Shown here: positions 1 through 9,342 of the stretch, in pieces | Layout of the letters: the number at the start of each line of letters is the position of its first letter | Position numbering within the stretch: position 1 is the first letter of the stretch | Source of the DNA: Panacagrimonas sp963975245 | Lineage (GTDB): Bacteria > Pseudomonadota > Gammaproteobacteria > Nevskiales > Nevskiaceae | Length of the DNA stretch: 64,000 nt | Assembly: GCA_963975245.1 (NCBI GenBank) | Contig: CAXBFJ010000001.1 | Span: 434,001-498,000 of the forward strand | Reading direction: 5' to 3' | Notes under the pieces: generated by a model | What the model was told of the DNA's origin: nothing | What the model saw: only the letters and a program-made list of their open reading frames with translations | The model's database searches: none | Position numbers and translations under genes: made by a program

Positions 1-1
1 T

Positions 2-64
2 CCTGACGCTCTGATGCAGATCGTCAAAGGCGACACCACGATCGGCACGCACGTGCAGGCCTGA
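2..64 (+). CDS. pyrH: UMP kinase, C-terminal fragment
   Basis: Only the last 20 codons lie in the window, in frame up to a TGA at 62-64. The visible tail (ALMQIVKGDTTIGTHV) resembles the end of UMP kinase, where a glycine-rich 'GTxV' segment closes the protein. The next gene, 34 bases downstream, is frr, and pyrH-frr is a widely conserved pair in gammaproteobacteria, which supports the call. The enzyme phosphorylates UMP to UDP in pyrimidine nucleotide synthesis. The identity rests on a short tail plus context. Confidence 0.75.
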   Translation, partial: PDALMQIVKGDTTIGTHVQA

Positions 65-98
65 ATCAATTAGAGATGGGGTTTGAGGATTACCAAGC

Positions 99-656
99 AT
101 GATTAACGACATCAAGAAAGACGCCGGCGAGCGCATGCAGAAGTGTGTGGACTCGCTGCGCACCGGCCTGAGCAAGCTGCGCACCGGGCGCGCCAATGCG
201 GGGCTGCTCGACCACATCACCGTTGATTACTACGGTTCGGAAGTGCCTTTGTCGCAGGCCGCCAACGTCGTGGTTGAAGATGCGCGCACCATTTCCATCA
301 CGGCATGGGAAAAGAACATGGTGGCCGTGATTGAAAAGGCAATCATGAAATCGGATCTTGGCCTGAACCCGAATACGGCCGGCGCCATTATCCGCATCAT
401 CATGCCGCCGCTGACCGAAGAGCGGCGCCGTGACCTCGGAAAGGTGGTGCGTGGCGAAGCCGAATCCGCGCGAGTGGCGGTTCGCTCGGTTCGTCGTGAT
501 GCCAACCAGGACATCAAGGAACTGGCAAAGGAAAAGATTATTGGAGAGGACGACGAGAAACGCGGTGAGGCCGAGATCCAGAAGCTGACCGATCAGTTCG
601 TTGCCAAGATTGACGATATCGCCACCGCGAAGGAAAAGGAGCTGATGGCCATCTAG
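99..656 (+). CDS. frr: Ribosome recycling factor
   Basis: The 185-residue length is standard for ribosome recycling factor, which works with EF-G to split post-termination ribosomes in the cytoplasm. The N-terminal half carries the typical helix pattern with SLRTGLSKLRTGRA near residues 19-32. This is followed by the middle beta domain (VPLSQAANV) and the C-terminal helical bundle ending in ELMAI. The ATG at 99 follows a purine-rich stretch. The gene sits between pyrH and uppS, as in most gammaproteobacteria. Nothing is unusual apart from a 128-base gap before uppS, which is longer than the other gaps in this run. Confidence 0.97.
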   Translation: MINDIKKDAGERMQKCVDSLRTGLSKLRTGRANAGLLDHITVDYYGSEVPLSQAANVVVEDARTISITAWEKNMVAVIEKAIMKSDLGLNPNTAGAIIRIIMPPLTEERRRDLGKVVRGEAESARVAVRSVRRDANQDIKELAKEKIIGEDDEKRGEAEIQKLTDQFVAKIDDIATAKEKELMAI

Positions 657-784
657 GCCGGATTGCACGTGAAGGCCACATATTTTCCTTATTCGCCTGT
701 GCAGCCTGAATTAAGCTCACTCAAAGATAGTGCGCATCCGGAGATGGCCGGGGTTTTCCGTCACCAAGACGATATCGAGCCAAC

Positions 785-1504
785 GTGATCCAAAGCTTGC
801 CAGACACTGCTGATCCCAAGGTTCCAGTTCATGTTGCCATCATCATGGATGGCAACGGCCGCTGGGCGAATCAGCGCGGAGAGCCGCGCACGTTCGGCCA
901 CCGGGCTGGTGTGAGGGCCGCGCGCCGAGCGGTGCGCTGTGCCCATCGCAATGGCATCGAGTTCCTCACGGTGTTTGCGTTCAGCCAGGAAAACTGGCGC
1001 AGGCCACAGACCGAAGTGACCCTGCTGATGCAATTGTTCATCCGCACTTTGAGCCGCGAGATGAATACCCTGCATCGCAATGGCGTGCGCTTGCGCTTCA
1101 TCGGTGATCACAACGACTTTCCGGACACCCTGCGCGCTGAGATGCGTCGCGCCGTGTCCCTGACAGCCGGTAACACCGGGCTCAAGTTGAATGTGGCGGT
1201 GGGATATGGCGGGCAGTGGGACATTGCCCGGGCGGCGCAGCGCGTTGCGGATCGCGGAGAAACGATCACCGAGGAAAGCCTTGAGCTTGAGCTTGATACC
1301 GCTGGAGTACCGCCGCCGGATCTGCTGATCCGTACAGGTGGCGAGAAACGCATCAGCAATTTTTTGCTCTGGCAGCTGGCCTATACGGAGCTGTACTTCT
1401 GCGACACGCTGTGGCCAGATTTCGGCGACGCCGCCCTGGAAGAATCGCTCACCTGGTATGCCGCGCGGCACCGTCGTTTTGGCCGTGTCCCGGAAGGCGC
1501 CTGA
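785..1504 (+). CDS. uppS: Isoprenyl transferase (undecaprenyl diphosphate synthase)
   Basis: This cytoplasmic cis-prenyltransferase condenses isopentenyl diphosphate onto farnesyl diphosphate to give the C55 carrier lipid for peptidoglycan and O-antigen. The family motif MDGNGRWA is at residues 21-28, with the catalytic Asp at 22. SQENWRRP is in the middle. The C-terminal signature RTGGEKRISNFLLWQ and the ELYFCDTLWPDF segment bind the diphosphate and the dimer partner. At 239 residues from the GTG at 785, the length is normal. It is followed by cdsA after 30 bases, within the envelope operon. Confidence 0.96.
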   Translation: MIQSLPDTADPKVPVHVAIIMDGNGRWANQRGEPRTFGHRAGVRAARRAVRCAHRNGIEFLTVFAFSQENWRRPQTEVTLLMQLFIRTLSREMNTLHRNGVRLRFIGDHNDFPDTLRAEMRRAVSLTAGNTGLKLNVAVGYGGQWDIARAAQRVADRGETITEESLELELDTAGVPPPDLLIRTGGEKRISNFLLWQLAYTELYFCDTLWPDFGDAALEESLTWYAARHRRFGRVPEGA

Positions 1505-1534
1505 CTTGAAGCCGCCAGTTGTGATGAGCCAGCG

Positions 1535-2356
1535 ATGCTGATCAAGCGAGTCATCACTGCTTTGGTGCTATTGCCGCTGCTGATCGGCGCCATCTGGTAT
1601 CTGCCGCCGGCACAGCTTTACCTCGTGTTCTGTCTGGCCGGACTGATTGCGGCCTGGGAGTGGGCTGGCCTGATGCCCCAGGCAAGCCGCGCGAGTTCTC
1701 AACGTCTTGTGTTTGTGGCCGTGGCGGCGATGGGCATGGCGCTTGTCTGGTTGGCCCGTGACTTAGCGGTGCTGGCCTGTCTGGGTGCGAGCGTCTGGTG
1801 GCTGTTTTCGCTGCATCTGCTGCGTGGCTATCCGGAGAATTTTGAACGGCGTCGGCCGGGTGTCCCGGCGATGTATCTGATCGGCCTCTTGCTATTGGTG
1901 CCGACGATGCTCGCTTTGTGGATGCTGCGCGACATGCCCAACGGCGCCTGGCGTGTGTTTTTTCTGTTCTTCCTGATTTTTGCCGCCGATACCGGCGCTT
2001 ATCTTGCTGGCAAAAACTTTGGTCGACGCAAGCTCGCGCCTGCCGTGTCGCCCGGCAAGACCATCGAGGGCATGCTTGGCGGCATGTTGCTTTGCGCGCT
2101 ATGGGGCGCTTGCGCAGGCCCGCTGATTTTCTGGCTGTCCACGCCCGGTGAGATCGTCATGCTGGTCATGCTTTGCCTGATCGTGGCCGCGTTTTCAGTT
2201 GCAGGCGACCTGATAGAAAGCCTGTTCAAGCGCACAGCAGGTGTGAAGGACAGCGGCAGCATCCTGCCCGGTCACGGCGGCATGCTGGACCGGGTCGACA
2301 GCATTCTCGCTGGTGCACCGATTCTGGCCCTGGGCTTGAGCGTCCTTCAGGTCTGA
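1535..2356 (+). CDS. cdsA: Phosphatidate cytidylyltransferase (CDP-diglyceride synthase)
   Basis: This integral inner-membrane enzyme makes CDP-diacylglycerol from phosphatidate and CTP, the branch point for all phospholipids. The 273 residues are mostly hydrophobic, with several membrane spans. The C-terminal CDS signature is clear: GDLIESLFKRTAGVKDSG followed by LPGHGGMLDRVDS, with the conserved Asp pair that binds Mg2+. An FAADTGAYL segment precedes it, and SPGKTIEG is the conserved loop. The TGA overlaps the ATG of dxr by one base, so the two are probably translationally coupled. Confidence 0.96.
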   Translation: MLIKRVITALVLLPLLIGAIWYLPPAQLYLVFCLAGLIAAWEWAGLMPQASRASSQRLVFVAVAAMGMALVWLARDLAVLACLGASVWWLFSLHLLRGYPENFERRRPGVPAMYLIGLLLLVPTMLALWMLRDMPNGAWRVFFLFFLIFAADTGAYLAGKNFGRRKLAPAVSPGKTIEGMLGGMLLCALWGACAGPLIFWLSTPGEIVMLVMLCLIVAAFSVAGDLIESLFKRTAGVKDSGSILPGHGGMLDRVDSILAGAPILALGLSVLQV

Positions 2357-3546
2357 TGCTCAGGCTCCTGATTCTGGGCGCGACGGGTAGCGTCGGCCGC
2401 AGTACCTTGCAGGTTGCGGCATTGCACCCCGACAAGATCAGTGTGGTGGCTCTGGCGGCGCGTCGGGATGTCGAAGGCATGTTCGAGCTGGTCGCACAAT
2501 TCCGTCCGGCCGTCGTTGCCATGGAGGAATCTGCTGCCGCTCAGGCGTTGCGGGACAAGATCAAGAAAGCCGGTCATGCCACCGAAGTTGTGCAGGGTGC
2601 GCAGGCCATTTGCGAGCTTGCCGCAGACGGGCAAAGCGACACGGTCATGTCTGCCATTGTGGGAGCGGTGGGCCTTGCGCCGACCCTGTCCGCTATTGAG
2701 GCCGGCAAGCGCGTGCTGGTGGCCAACAAGGAGCCGCTGGTCATGGCAGGCGATCTGATGATGGCGCGTGCGCGTGAGAAGGGCGCGGTGATCATGCCCA
2801 TCGACAGCGAACACAATGCCATCTTCCAGTGTCTACCTGGCGGATATCGCTGTGGAGATGTCCCCGTAGGCGTCAGTCGAATCACCCTGACCGCCTCGGG
2901 CGGGCCGTTCAGGGAAATGGAGGTGGACGAGTTGAGGTCCGTGACCCCGGAGCAGGCGGTTCGCCACCCCAACTGGGAGATGGGCAAGAAGATCTCGGTG
3001 GATTCGGCCACCATGATGAACAAGGGGCTGGAGCGCATCGAAGCCGCGGTGCTTTACAGCCTGCCGCGTGAGCAGATCGACATCGTTGTGCATCCCGAGA
3101 GCGTGATTCACTCCATGGTTGAATATGTGGATGGCTCTACGCTCGCCCAGCTTGGCCAGCCGGATATGCGCGTTCCCATCGCCCATGCTCTGGCGTGGCC
3201 AGAAAGATGGGAATCCGGAGTGGGCGGGCTGAATCTGGCCGCGCAGGCCCGGCTGACGTTCTCTGAACCAGACCCGATACGCTTCCCTTGTCTGCGGCTC
3301 GCCGCATCGGCGCTGCAGGCAGGAGGAAATCTTCCGAACGTATTGAACGCAGCCAATGAAATCGCGGTCGAAGCGTTTCTTCAGGGGCAGCTAGGGTTCA
3401 TGGCAATTTCGGAAATGGTTGAACGCGTGTGCGACGAGGGCTTGGGGCGGCTGTCCACAGAGACTCAGATCGAGGCCGTAATGGCTTCGGACGCCTGGGC
3501 GCGCGAGCAATGCCGCAAGCATATTCGGGAACATCTCGATGATTGA
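2356..3546 (+). CDS. dxr: 1-deoxy-D-xylulose 5-phosphate reductoisomerase
   Basis: The enzyme catalyses the first committed step of the MEP isoprenoid pathway, converting DXP to MEP with NADPH. I place the start at the ATG at 2356, overlapping the cdsA stop. It gives 396 residues and an N-terminal NADPH motif GATGSVG at 8-14, whereas the longer open frame adds an implausible leader. Active-site segments include ANKEPLV, PIDSEHNAIFQ (metal and substrate binding), ASGGPFR and MNKGLE. The product feeds uppS upstream. The end overlaps rseP by 8 bases. Confidence 0.97.
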   Translation: MLRLLILGATGSVGRSTLQVAALHPDKISVVALAARRDVEGMFELVAQFRPAVVAMEESAAAQALRDKIKKAGHATEVVQGAQAICELAADGQSDTVMSAIVGAVGLAPTLSAIEAGKRVLVANKEPLVMAGDLMMARAREKGAVIMPIDSEHNAIFQCLPGGYRCGDVPVGVSRITLTASGGPFREMEVDELRSVTPEQAVRHPNWEMGKKISVDSATMMNKGLERIEAAVLYSLPREQIDIVVHPESVIHSMVEYVDGSTLAQLGQPDMRVPIAHALAWPERWESGVGGLNLAAQARLTFSEPDPIRFPCLRLAASALQAGGNLPNVLNAANEIAVEAFLQGQLGFMAISEMVERVCDEGLGRLSTETQIEAVMASDAWAREQCRKHIREHLDD

Positions 3547-4891
3547 TTTCATCTGGTCAATTGCCGGCTTCATCGTCGCCCTGAGCATTCTGGTCTGCTT
3601 CCATGAGTATGGTCATTACTGGGTGGCGCGCAAATGTGGGGTCAAGGTTTTGCGCTTCTGCCTGGGCTGGGGAAAGCCCTGGAAGAGCTTCTACACCCGT
3701 GACGGCGTCGAATGGGCTATTGCCCCATATCCCATCGGTGGCTACGTGAAGATGCTCGATGAGCGCGAAGGACCGGTCGCCGATCATGAAAAGCATCTGG
3801 CATTCAATAATCAGAGCATCCCCAAGCGCATGGCGATTCTGGTCGCCGGACCGGCAGCAAACTTCCTGCTAGCCATTGTTCTGTACTGGCTGATTTACCT
3901 GGTTGGAGTGCAGGGCCTCAAGCCGGTGATTGCCGAGCCACGGGTGGGCACCGCCGCCGAACAGGCAGGCTTGCGCGCGGGTGACGAAGTGATCTCGGTG
4001 GGAGATCAGGCCATCAGTACCTGGACCGACCTGCGCCTGGCCCTGATTGATGAAAAGCTCGGCGAAGACAGCATGCTGCTGCGCGTGCGCAGCGAAGATG
4101 GCGTGTCCAGGCCGGTCAGCCTTTCGCTGGCGCAGGTGCGCAGCGACCCCGAGTTCCTGTTTGATGATCTCGGCGTGGATGTTTTCCAGCCGACGATCAA
4201 ACCGGTGCTGGGCAAGATCGTGCCCGACAGCGCGGCTGAAGCGGCGGGTTTGCAGGTGGGCGATGAAATCCGGCGAGTCGATGACACCGTGATTGCGGAC
4301 TGGAACCAGCTGGTCAGCGAAATCAGCCAGCGGCCGAGTCAGGCGGTGAAGCTGGAAGTGATCCGATCCGGGCAGACTCTGAGCATCGATTCAGTTGTGG
4401 GCACGGCGGATCAGGACGGCAAGCAGATCGGTAGACTCGGAGCGCTTCCGGCCATTGACGAACAGTTGTGGCAAAATCTGCGCGCTGTTCGTCGGCTCGG
4501 GCCTCTGGATGCGGTTCCGGTGGCGGTCGGGCAGACATGGCAGATGACTCAACTGACGCTCCGAGTGCTCTGGCACATGGTGCTTGGCGAGGTATCCGTC
4601 AAGAACGTCAGCGGTCCAATCCAGATCGCGCAGGTGGCAGGAGATTCGGCCCGTATCGGCCTGGTTTCCTTTTTGAGTTTCATGGCGGTAATCAGCGTGA
4701 GTCTGGGCGTGTTGAACCTGCTTCCAGTGCCGTTGCTGGATGGCGGTCACATGCTGATGTATGCAATCGAAGGTGTTAAGGGCAGGCCCTTGTCCGAGCG
4801 CGCGCAAATCGCTGCGCAGTACATGGGTCTCGCATTTATTGGCGTATTGATGGTGTTGGCTTTGTTCAACGACATCATGCGGTTGGTGTAG
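3539..4891 (+). CDS. rseP: RseP site-2 protease, zinc metalloprotease
   Basis: This inner-membrane zinc protease cuts anti-sigma factor RseA within the membrane to release sigma-E, and clears remnant signal peptides. The zinc motif HEYGH is at residues 22-26 in the first membrane span. The third ligand lies in LLPVPLLDGGHML near residue 400. Two PDZ-like segments occur in between (EQAGLRAGDEVISV and EAAGLQVGDEIRRV). The length of 450 residues is typical. It lies between dxr and bamA, so the stress protease is co-transcribed with the outer-membrane assembly genes it monitors. Confidence 0.97.
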   Translation: MIDFIWSIAGFIVALSILVCFHEYGHYWVARKCGVKVLRFCLGWGKPWKSFYTRDGVEWAIAPYPIGGYVKMLDEREGPVADHEKHLAFNNQSIPKRMAILVAGPAANFLLAIVLYWLIYLVGVQGLKPVIAEPRVGTAAEQAGLRAGDEVISVGDQAISTWTDLRLALIDEKLGEDSMLLRVRSEDGVSRPVSLSLAQVRSDPEFLFDDLGVDVFQPTIKPVLGKIVPDSAAEAAGLQVGDEIRRVDDTVIADWNQLVSEISQRPSQAVKLEVIRSGQTLSIDSVVGTADQDGKQIGRLGALPAIDEQLWQNLRAVRRLGPLDAVPVAVGQTWQMTQLTLRVLWHMVLGEVSVKNVSGPIQIAQVAGDSARIGLVSFLSFMAVISVSLGVLNLLPVPLLDGGHMLMYAIEGVKGRPLSERAQIAAQYMGLAFIGVLMVLALFNDIMRLV

Positions 4892-4920
4892 AGCAACAAG
4901 GTCTGGAAAAACAAACCCAC

Positions 4921-7230
4921 ATGGGTCGAACAAAGATGAGCTTCAAATCAAGACTCCTCGCAGGGCTGGCGATGTTGCTGTGGTTGCCTGCTGTCTTGGC
5001 CTTTCAGCCCTTCACTATCAAGGAAATTCGCGCAACGGGTCTGGAACGGCTCGACGTGGGAACCGTGCTGACCTATCTGCCGCTGTCGGTGGGCGACACC
5101 ATGGATGGCCATGCAGCACAGCAGGCCCTGCGCGGACTCTACTCATCCGGCTTGTTTGACGACATCCAGCTGGAAGGCAAGGGCGAGACTCTGATCATCC
5201 ACGTGCGCGAGCGGCCCGCCATCTCTTCGTTTGAGATCGAGGGCAACAAAAAGGTCGGTGGCGACGAGCTCAAGGAATCGCTGGTCAGCCTGGGGCTGTC
5301 TGAAGGTGAGCTGTTCAAGCGCGAGACGCTCAATGGTGTTGAACAGGAACTGCAGCGTCAGTACTACGCCAACGGTTTCTACGACGTTGAGATCGATACA
5401 CAGGTAACAGAGCAACCCAATAACCGCGTTGATATCAAGATTGATGTGATCGAGGGCAAGGCGACCAAGATTCGCGACATCAACATCATCGGCAACAACA
5501 TTTATTCGCGCGAAGAACTGCTGGACGTATTTGAGCTGGAAAAAACCAACGCATGGGATCCGCTTCAGAAGACAGATGCTTATTCCAAGCAGCAGTTGGG
5601 TGGCGATCTTGAATCATTGAGCGCCTACTACCACGACACCGGTTATCTGCGATTTGATGTGTCGTCCGTGCAGGTGCAGCTGTCTCCAACCAAGGAAGAC
5701 ATCTACATCACCGTCAATGTGGAAGAGGGCGAGCGCTACAAGATCAGCGAGACCCGCTTCTCCGGCGAGACCATTCTCCAGCCTGAGTTTCTGGAGTTGT
5801 TTCTGTCCACCAAGTCCGGGGATTGGTTTTCTCGCAAGCAATCTACCGAGAGCGCCAATCGAATCGAGGCTGCGCTGTCTGACGTCGGATACGCGTTTGC
5901 AAAGGTCACGCCGGTTCCTGAAGTTGATGAAGACGCCAAGGAAGTGGCCATCAACTATGTAGTCGAATCCGGCAAGCGAGCCTATGTTCGCCGCATCACG
6001 TTCACGGGTCATGGCCGCACTAATGACGAGACCCTGCGCAGGGAAATGCGCCAGCTCGAAGCCGCGCCATTTTCAAAGAGCTCAGTTGAACGTTCCCGCG
6101 TGCGCCTTGCGCGTCTGCCATTTGTCGAAGAAGCCGAAGTTGAGACCCGGCCGGTGCCCGGAACGGAGGATCTGATCGATGTCAGCTTCACAATCAAGGA
6201 GCGTCCTCCCGGCTCAGTACAATTTGGTGTGGGCTTTTCCGGTTCGCAGGGCTTCCTGATCAACAGCAGTCTGACTCACACCAACTTCCTCGGCACCGGA
6301 AATCGCGTCAGCATTGAAGCCAATACCAATTCGGTGCAGCGTGCCTTCAGCGTAAGCTGGACCAATCCTTACTTTACCCAGGACGGTGTCAGCCAAACCG
6401 TGAGCGGATTCTTCCGCAAGACCGAATCCATTATTCGCCAAAGCTCAGGCTTCAATTTCAATACGGTCGGCGCGAATCTGACCTACGGTATTCCATTGTC
6501 CGAGTATTCTGCTCTTCGTGCCGGTATCGGTATTGACCACACCGCAATTGATACGTTTGCCTTCTCGACATCCGACCAGATTCTGGCCTTCGTCATCGGT
6601 AACGGAACCGAGTTCACCAACTACGAGGTGCGCACTGGGTTCACCAGAGATACCCGTAATCGCACCTTCTTCGCGTCGCGTGGCACGTTGCATCAGCTGG
6701 GTGTGGACATCAAGATTCCCGGCAGTGACCTGGAGTACTACGCCGCCAACTATCGACTCCAGCACTACGTCAATCTCCCGGGCAAGTTCTTTATCGAAAT
6801 GAACGCCAATCTCAGCCTGGCTGACAATTACAAGAGCGATTCAGTGGTGCCGCCCTACGAGCATTATTTTGCGGGCGGATCGCGAACGGTGCGCGGTTAC
6901 GACGATGGTTCGCTGGGCCCCCGTGATACGCCCTTTGACAATCCGTTTGGTGGCCGGCTGAGGACGACCTCTCAGAATGAACTGATCATTCCGCTGCCCA
7001 TTGAAAGTGACCAGCGGACCACCCGCATGAGCATCTTCTACGATGTCGGCCAGGTGTATCCGGAAGCAGAAGATTTCTCCAGTGGTGAGCTGCGCTCTTC
7101 TTATGGCATCGCCTTCAAATGGTTTACTCCATTTCTGGGCTTGCTCGATCTTTCATATGCCTTCCCGATCAATGATCGGCCCGGCGACGAAACCGATGGT
7201 TTCCAGATTCGATTTGGTGGCGGGTTCTAA
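4921..7230 (+). CDS. bamA: Outer membrane protein assembly factor BamA
   Basis: BamA inserts beta-barrel proteins into the outer membrane. The 769-residue product starts with a signal peptide ending around LPAVLA. Five POTRA repeats follow (beginning with FTIKEIRATGLERL), then a C-terminal beta-barrel from about residue 425. The barrel contains the family landmark VRGYDDGSLGPRD in loop 6 and ends in a terminal aromatic strand (FQIRFGGGF). ATG at 4921 and ATG at 4936 are both possible starts, and 4936 would give a shorter, more usual signal peptide. It is followed by the periplasmic chaperone Skp. Confidence 0.97.
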   Translation: MGRTKMSFKSRLLAGLAMLLWLPAVLAFQPFTIKEIRATGLERLDVGTVLTYLPLSVGDTMDGHAAQQALRGLYSSGLFDDIQLEGKGETLIIHVRERPAISSFEIEGNKKVGGDELKESLVSLGLSEGELFKRETLNGVEQELQRQYYANGFYDVEIDTQVTEQPNNRVDIKIDVIEGKATKIRDINIIGNNIYSREELLDVFELEKTNAWDPLQKTDAYSKQQLGGDLESLSAYYHDTGYLRFDVSSVQVQLSPTKEDIYITVNVEEGERYKISETRFSGETILQPEFLELFLSTKSGDWFSRKQSTESANRIEAALSDVGYAFAKVTPVPEVDEDAKEVAINYVVESGKRAYVRRITFTGHGRTNDETLRREMRQLEAAPFSKSSVERSRVRLARLPFVEEAEVETRPVPGTEDLIDVSFTIKERPPGSVQFGVGFSGSQGFLINSSLTHTNFLGTGNRVSIEANTNSVQRAFSVSWTNPYFTQDGVSQTVSGFFRKTESIIRQSSGFNFNTVGANLTYGIPLSEYSALRAGIGIDHTAIDTFAFSTSDQILAFVIGNGTEFTNYEVRTGFTRDTRNRTFFASRGTLHQLGVDIKIPGSDLEYYAANYRLQHYVNLPGKFFIEMNANLSLADNYKSDSVVPPYEHYFAGGSRTVRGYDDGSLGPRDTPFDNPFGGRLRTTSQNELIIPLPIESDQRTTRMSIFYDVGQVYPEAEDFSSGELRSSYGIAFKWFTPFLGLLDLSYAFPINDRPGDETDGFQIRFGGGF

Positions 7231-7284
7231 GCATCCGGACCAGATTCTTCATCCCTGTAATTTGACCTGAAAAGAGAGTTTCAA

Positions 7285-7788
7285 ATGCGTTCAATTCCCA
7301 AACTGCTGGCCTGCTGCATCCTTTTTGTCGTGAGCGTCGGAACGGCAAGTGCCGAACTCAAGATTGTGACCATTCGAGCCGGTGCATTGGTTCAGGCATC
7401 GCCTCTGTTCAAGTCTGGTCAGGAGAAGATCAAGACCGAATTCGAGAAGCGCAAATCCGACCTTGAATCCGAAGCCAAATCGCTTGCTGACGACGCCAAG
7501 AAGTTTCAGCGCGAAGCAGATGTGATGAGCAGCGAAGCGCGTGCCAAGACTGAAAAAGAGCTTCAGGCACGAAAGATTGATTTTGATTACAACCAGCGCA
7601 AGTTCCAGGAAGATTTTCAGGAACGTGATCGCGAGCTGAGCGAGAAACTCACCGAGAACATCAAGAAGTATGTTGTCGAAGTGGCCAAAGAGCGCGGTGC
7701 TGACCTGGTCATTCAAGACCCTGTGTACGCTGCAGCGGGCATTGATGTAACCGACGAAGTGATCAAGCGCATGCAGTCTGGCAAGTAA
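7285..7788 (+). CDS. skp: Periplasmic chaperone Skp/OmpH
   Basis: Skp holds unfolded outer-membrane proteins in the periplasm on their way to BamA. The 167-residue protein has a signal peptide ending near TASA. A short beta core is followed by a long charged helical region (about residues 45-130, rich in E, K and R), which forms the tentacles of the trimer. The C-terminal strand VIQDPVYAAAGIDVTDEVI closes the body. An AAGAGAG-like ribosome site precedes the ATG. Position between bamA and lpxD is the conserved arrangement. Confidence 0.94.
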   Translation: MRSIPKLLACCILFVVSVGTASAELKIVTIRAGALVQASPLFKSGQEKIKTEFEKRKSDLESEAKSLADDAKKFQREADVMSSEARAKTEKELQARKIDFDYNQRKFQEDFQERDRELSEKLTENIKKYVVEVAKERGADLVIQDPVYAAAGIDVTDEVIKRMQSGK

Positions 7789-7817
7789 GGACAGAAGCGT
7801 CCTGATCACGCGCAGGC

Positions 7818-8876
7818 GTGAAAGCGCATCGCCTAGGTGATATCGCCACGCAGTTCGAACTCGAACTGCGTGGCGACGCTGATACCCGGATTTCTGGCGC
7901 ATGCAGCCTGAACCCCGGAAAGGCGGGCTGCATCAGCTATATGGGCAGCTCGCGGCTGGCTGAGCAGTTGCCGGGTAGTCTGGCCTCCGCCATCGTTGTT
8001 ACCCAGAAGTTTGCCGACGCAGTGACCGGTGCGGCGCTGATCGCGCGTGACCCTGGGCTGGCGTTTGCCCGTATCGCACGGCTGTTTGATCGGGACCGCG
8101 CCTTTGAGCCCGGAGTGCACCCGACTGCGAGTGTGGCCCCAGACGCCCTTGTTGGCGAAGGCGTGCATCTCGGTGCAGGTGCGGTCGTCGGTCGCGGAGC
8201 GCAAATAGGCGCGCACAGTTTTATCGGGCCAAACTGCGTCATCGGCGATGAGGCCGTTCTTGGCGAACACTGTCGGCTGGTTGCCAGCGTTTCCATTGGT
8301 AACCGCGTGGTATTGGGCGCCAGGTGTCAGGTACAACCCGGCGCGGTCATCGGGTCCAGAGGCTTTGGGAATGTCATGGGCCCTGAGGGGTGGGAGGAGA
8401 TTCCTCAACTGGGTAGCGTGATCGTCGGGGATGACGTTGAAATCGGCGCTCACACCTGTATTGATCGCGGCGCGCTGGAAGACACCATTATTTCGAAAGG
8501 TGTGCGTCTGGATAACCTGATCCAGATCGCCCACAACTGCCACATTGGCGAGCATACGGCCATCGCGGCCTGTGTTGGTGTTGCGGGCAGTACCCGCATC
8601 GGAGCCAGATGTATGATCGGCGGACAGGCCGGTTTCAATGGTCATCTGCAGATTGGCGACGATGTCGTTGTTCTGGGTAGCGCCATGGTGACCAAATCAC
8701 TGCCCGACAAAGGCATTTATGGCTCAGGGATTCCCGTTGAGTCAGTGCGGGAATGGCGTCGTATGGTGGCCCGGGTCAGACGCCTGCAAACAACAGAAGA
8801 TCGAGTGCGGGAACTGGAGAAACAATTGGGGATCAAGACCGGAGATACGGCTTTGGGAGATGCAGGAGATGAGTGA
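7818..8876 (+). CDS. lpxD: UDP-3-O-(3-hydroxyacyl)glucosamine N-acyltransferase
   Basis: LpxD adds the second 3-hydroxyacyl chain in lipid A synthesis, using acyl-ACP. The protein starts at the GTG at 7818 and has 352 residues. It has an N-terminal uridine-binding domain (about 1-100) and a long hexapeptide left-handed beta-helix (VGEGVHLGAGAVVGRGAQIG and many more turns). The catalytic His is near residue 239 in the IAHNCHIGEHT segment. The C-terminal helix carries the acyl-ACP contact region. It overlaps fabZ by 8 bases, so coupling is likely. Confidence 0.97.
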   Translation: MKAHRLGDIATQFELELRGDADTRISGACSLNPGKAGCISYMGSSRLAEQLPGSLASAIVVTQKFADAVTGAALIARDPGLAFARIARLFDRDRAFEPGVHPTASVAPDALVGEGVHLGAGAVVGRGAQIGAHSFIGPNCVIGDEAVLGEHCRLVASVSIGNRVVLGARCQVQPGAVIGSRGFGNVMGPEGWEEIPQLGSVIVGDDVEIGAHTCIDRGALEDTIISKGVRLDNLIQIAHNCHIGEHTAIAACVGVAGSTRIGARCMIGGQAGFNGHLQIGDDVVVLGSAMVTKSLPDKGIYGSGIPVESVREWRRMVARVRRLQTTEDRVRELEKQLGIKTGDTALGDAGDE

Positions 8877-9342
8877 GAACACCGAGTTTGATGTGCGTCA
8901 GATCATGCGTCTGTTGCCCCATCGTTATCCGTTTTTGCTGGTTGATCGGGTGCTGAGCGTTGACCCCGGAAAGAGCGTGGTCTGCCTCAAGAACGTGACC
9001 ATGAATGAGGCGCATTTTGTCGGGCACTTTCCAGACCTGCCCACCATGCCCGGGGTGCTGATTCTGGAGGCACTTGCGCAGGCCAGCGGCATTCTCGCCG
9101 TGATGATGTCGGGCGAATCTGCAGATTCAGGTCTGATTCTCTACTTTGCCGGCATCGACAATTGCCGGTTCAAACGCCCCGTCGTTCCCGGTGATCAGCT
9201 TACGCTTCATGCAGAACTGCAGAAGCACAAGCGCGATGTCTGGAAGTTCCGCGCCTACGCGAAAGTCGGTGAGGAACTCGCGTGTGAAGCCGACATGATT
9301 TGCGTGGTCAAGCACCGGGAGCAGGGTGAGTCTGCGTCGTGA
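8869..9342 (+). CDS. fabZ: 3-hydroxyacyl-ACP dehydratase FabZ
   Basis: This single-hotdog dehydratase converts 3-hydroxyacyl-ACP to trans-2-enoyl-ACP in fatty acid elongation and competes with LpxA/LpxD for hydroxyacyl-ACP. I chose the ATG at 8869, giving 157 residues beginning MSENTEFDVRQIMRLLPHRYPF. The ATG at 8860 is also possible. The catalytic His lies in HFVGHFPDLPTMPG near residue 49 and the Glu in LILEALAQASG near 63. It overlaps lpxD upstream by 8 bases and lpxA downstream by 4, the usual balance point of lipid A and phospholipid synthesis. Confidence 0.97.
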   Translation: MSENTEFDVRQIMRLLPHRYPFLLVDRVLSVDPGKSVVCLKNVTMNEAHFVGHFPDLPTMPGVLILEALAQASGILAVMMSGESADSGLILYFAGIDNCRFKRPVVPGDQLTLHAELQKHKRDVWKFRAYAKVGEELACEADMICVVKHREQGESAS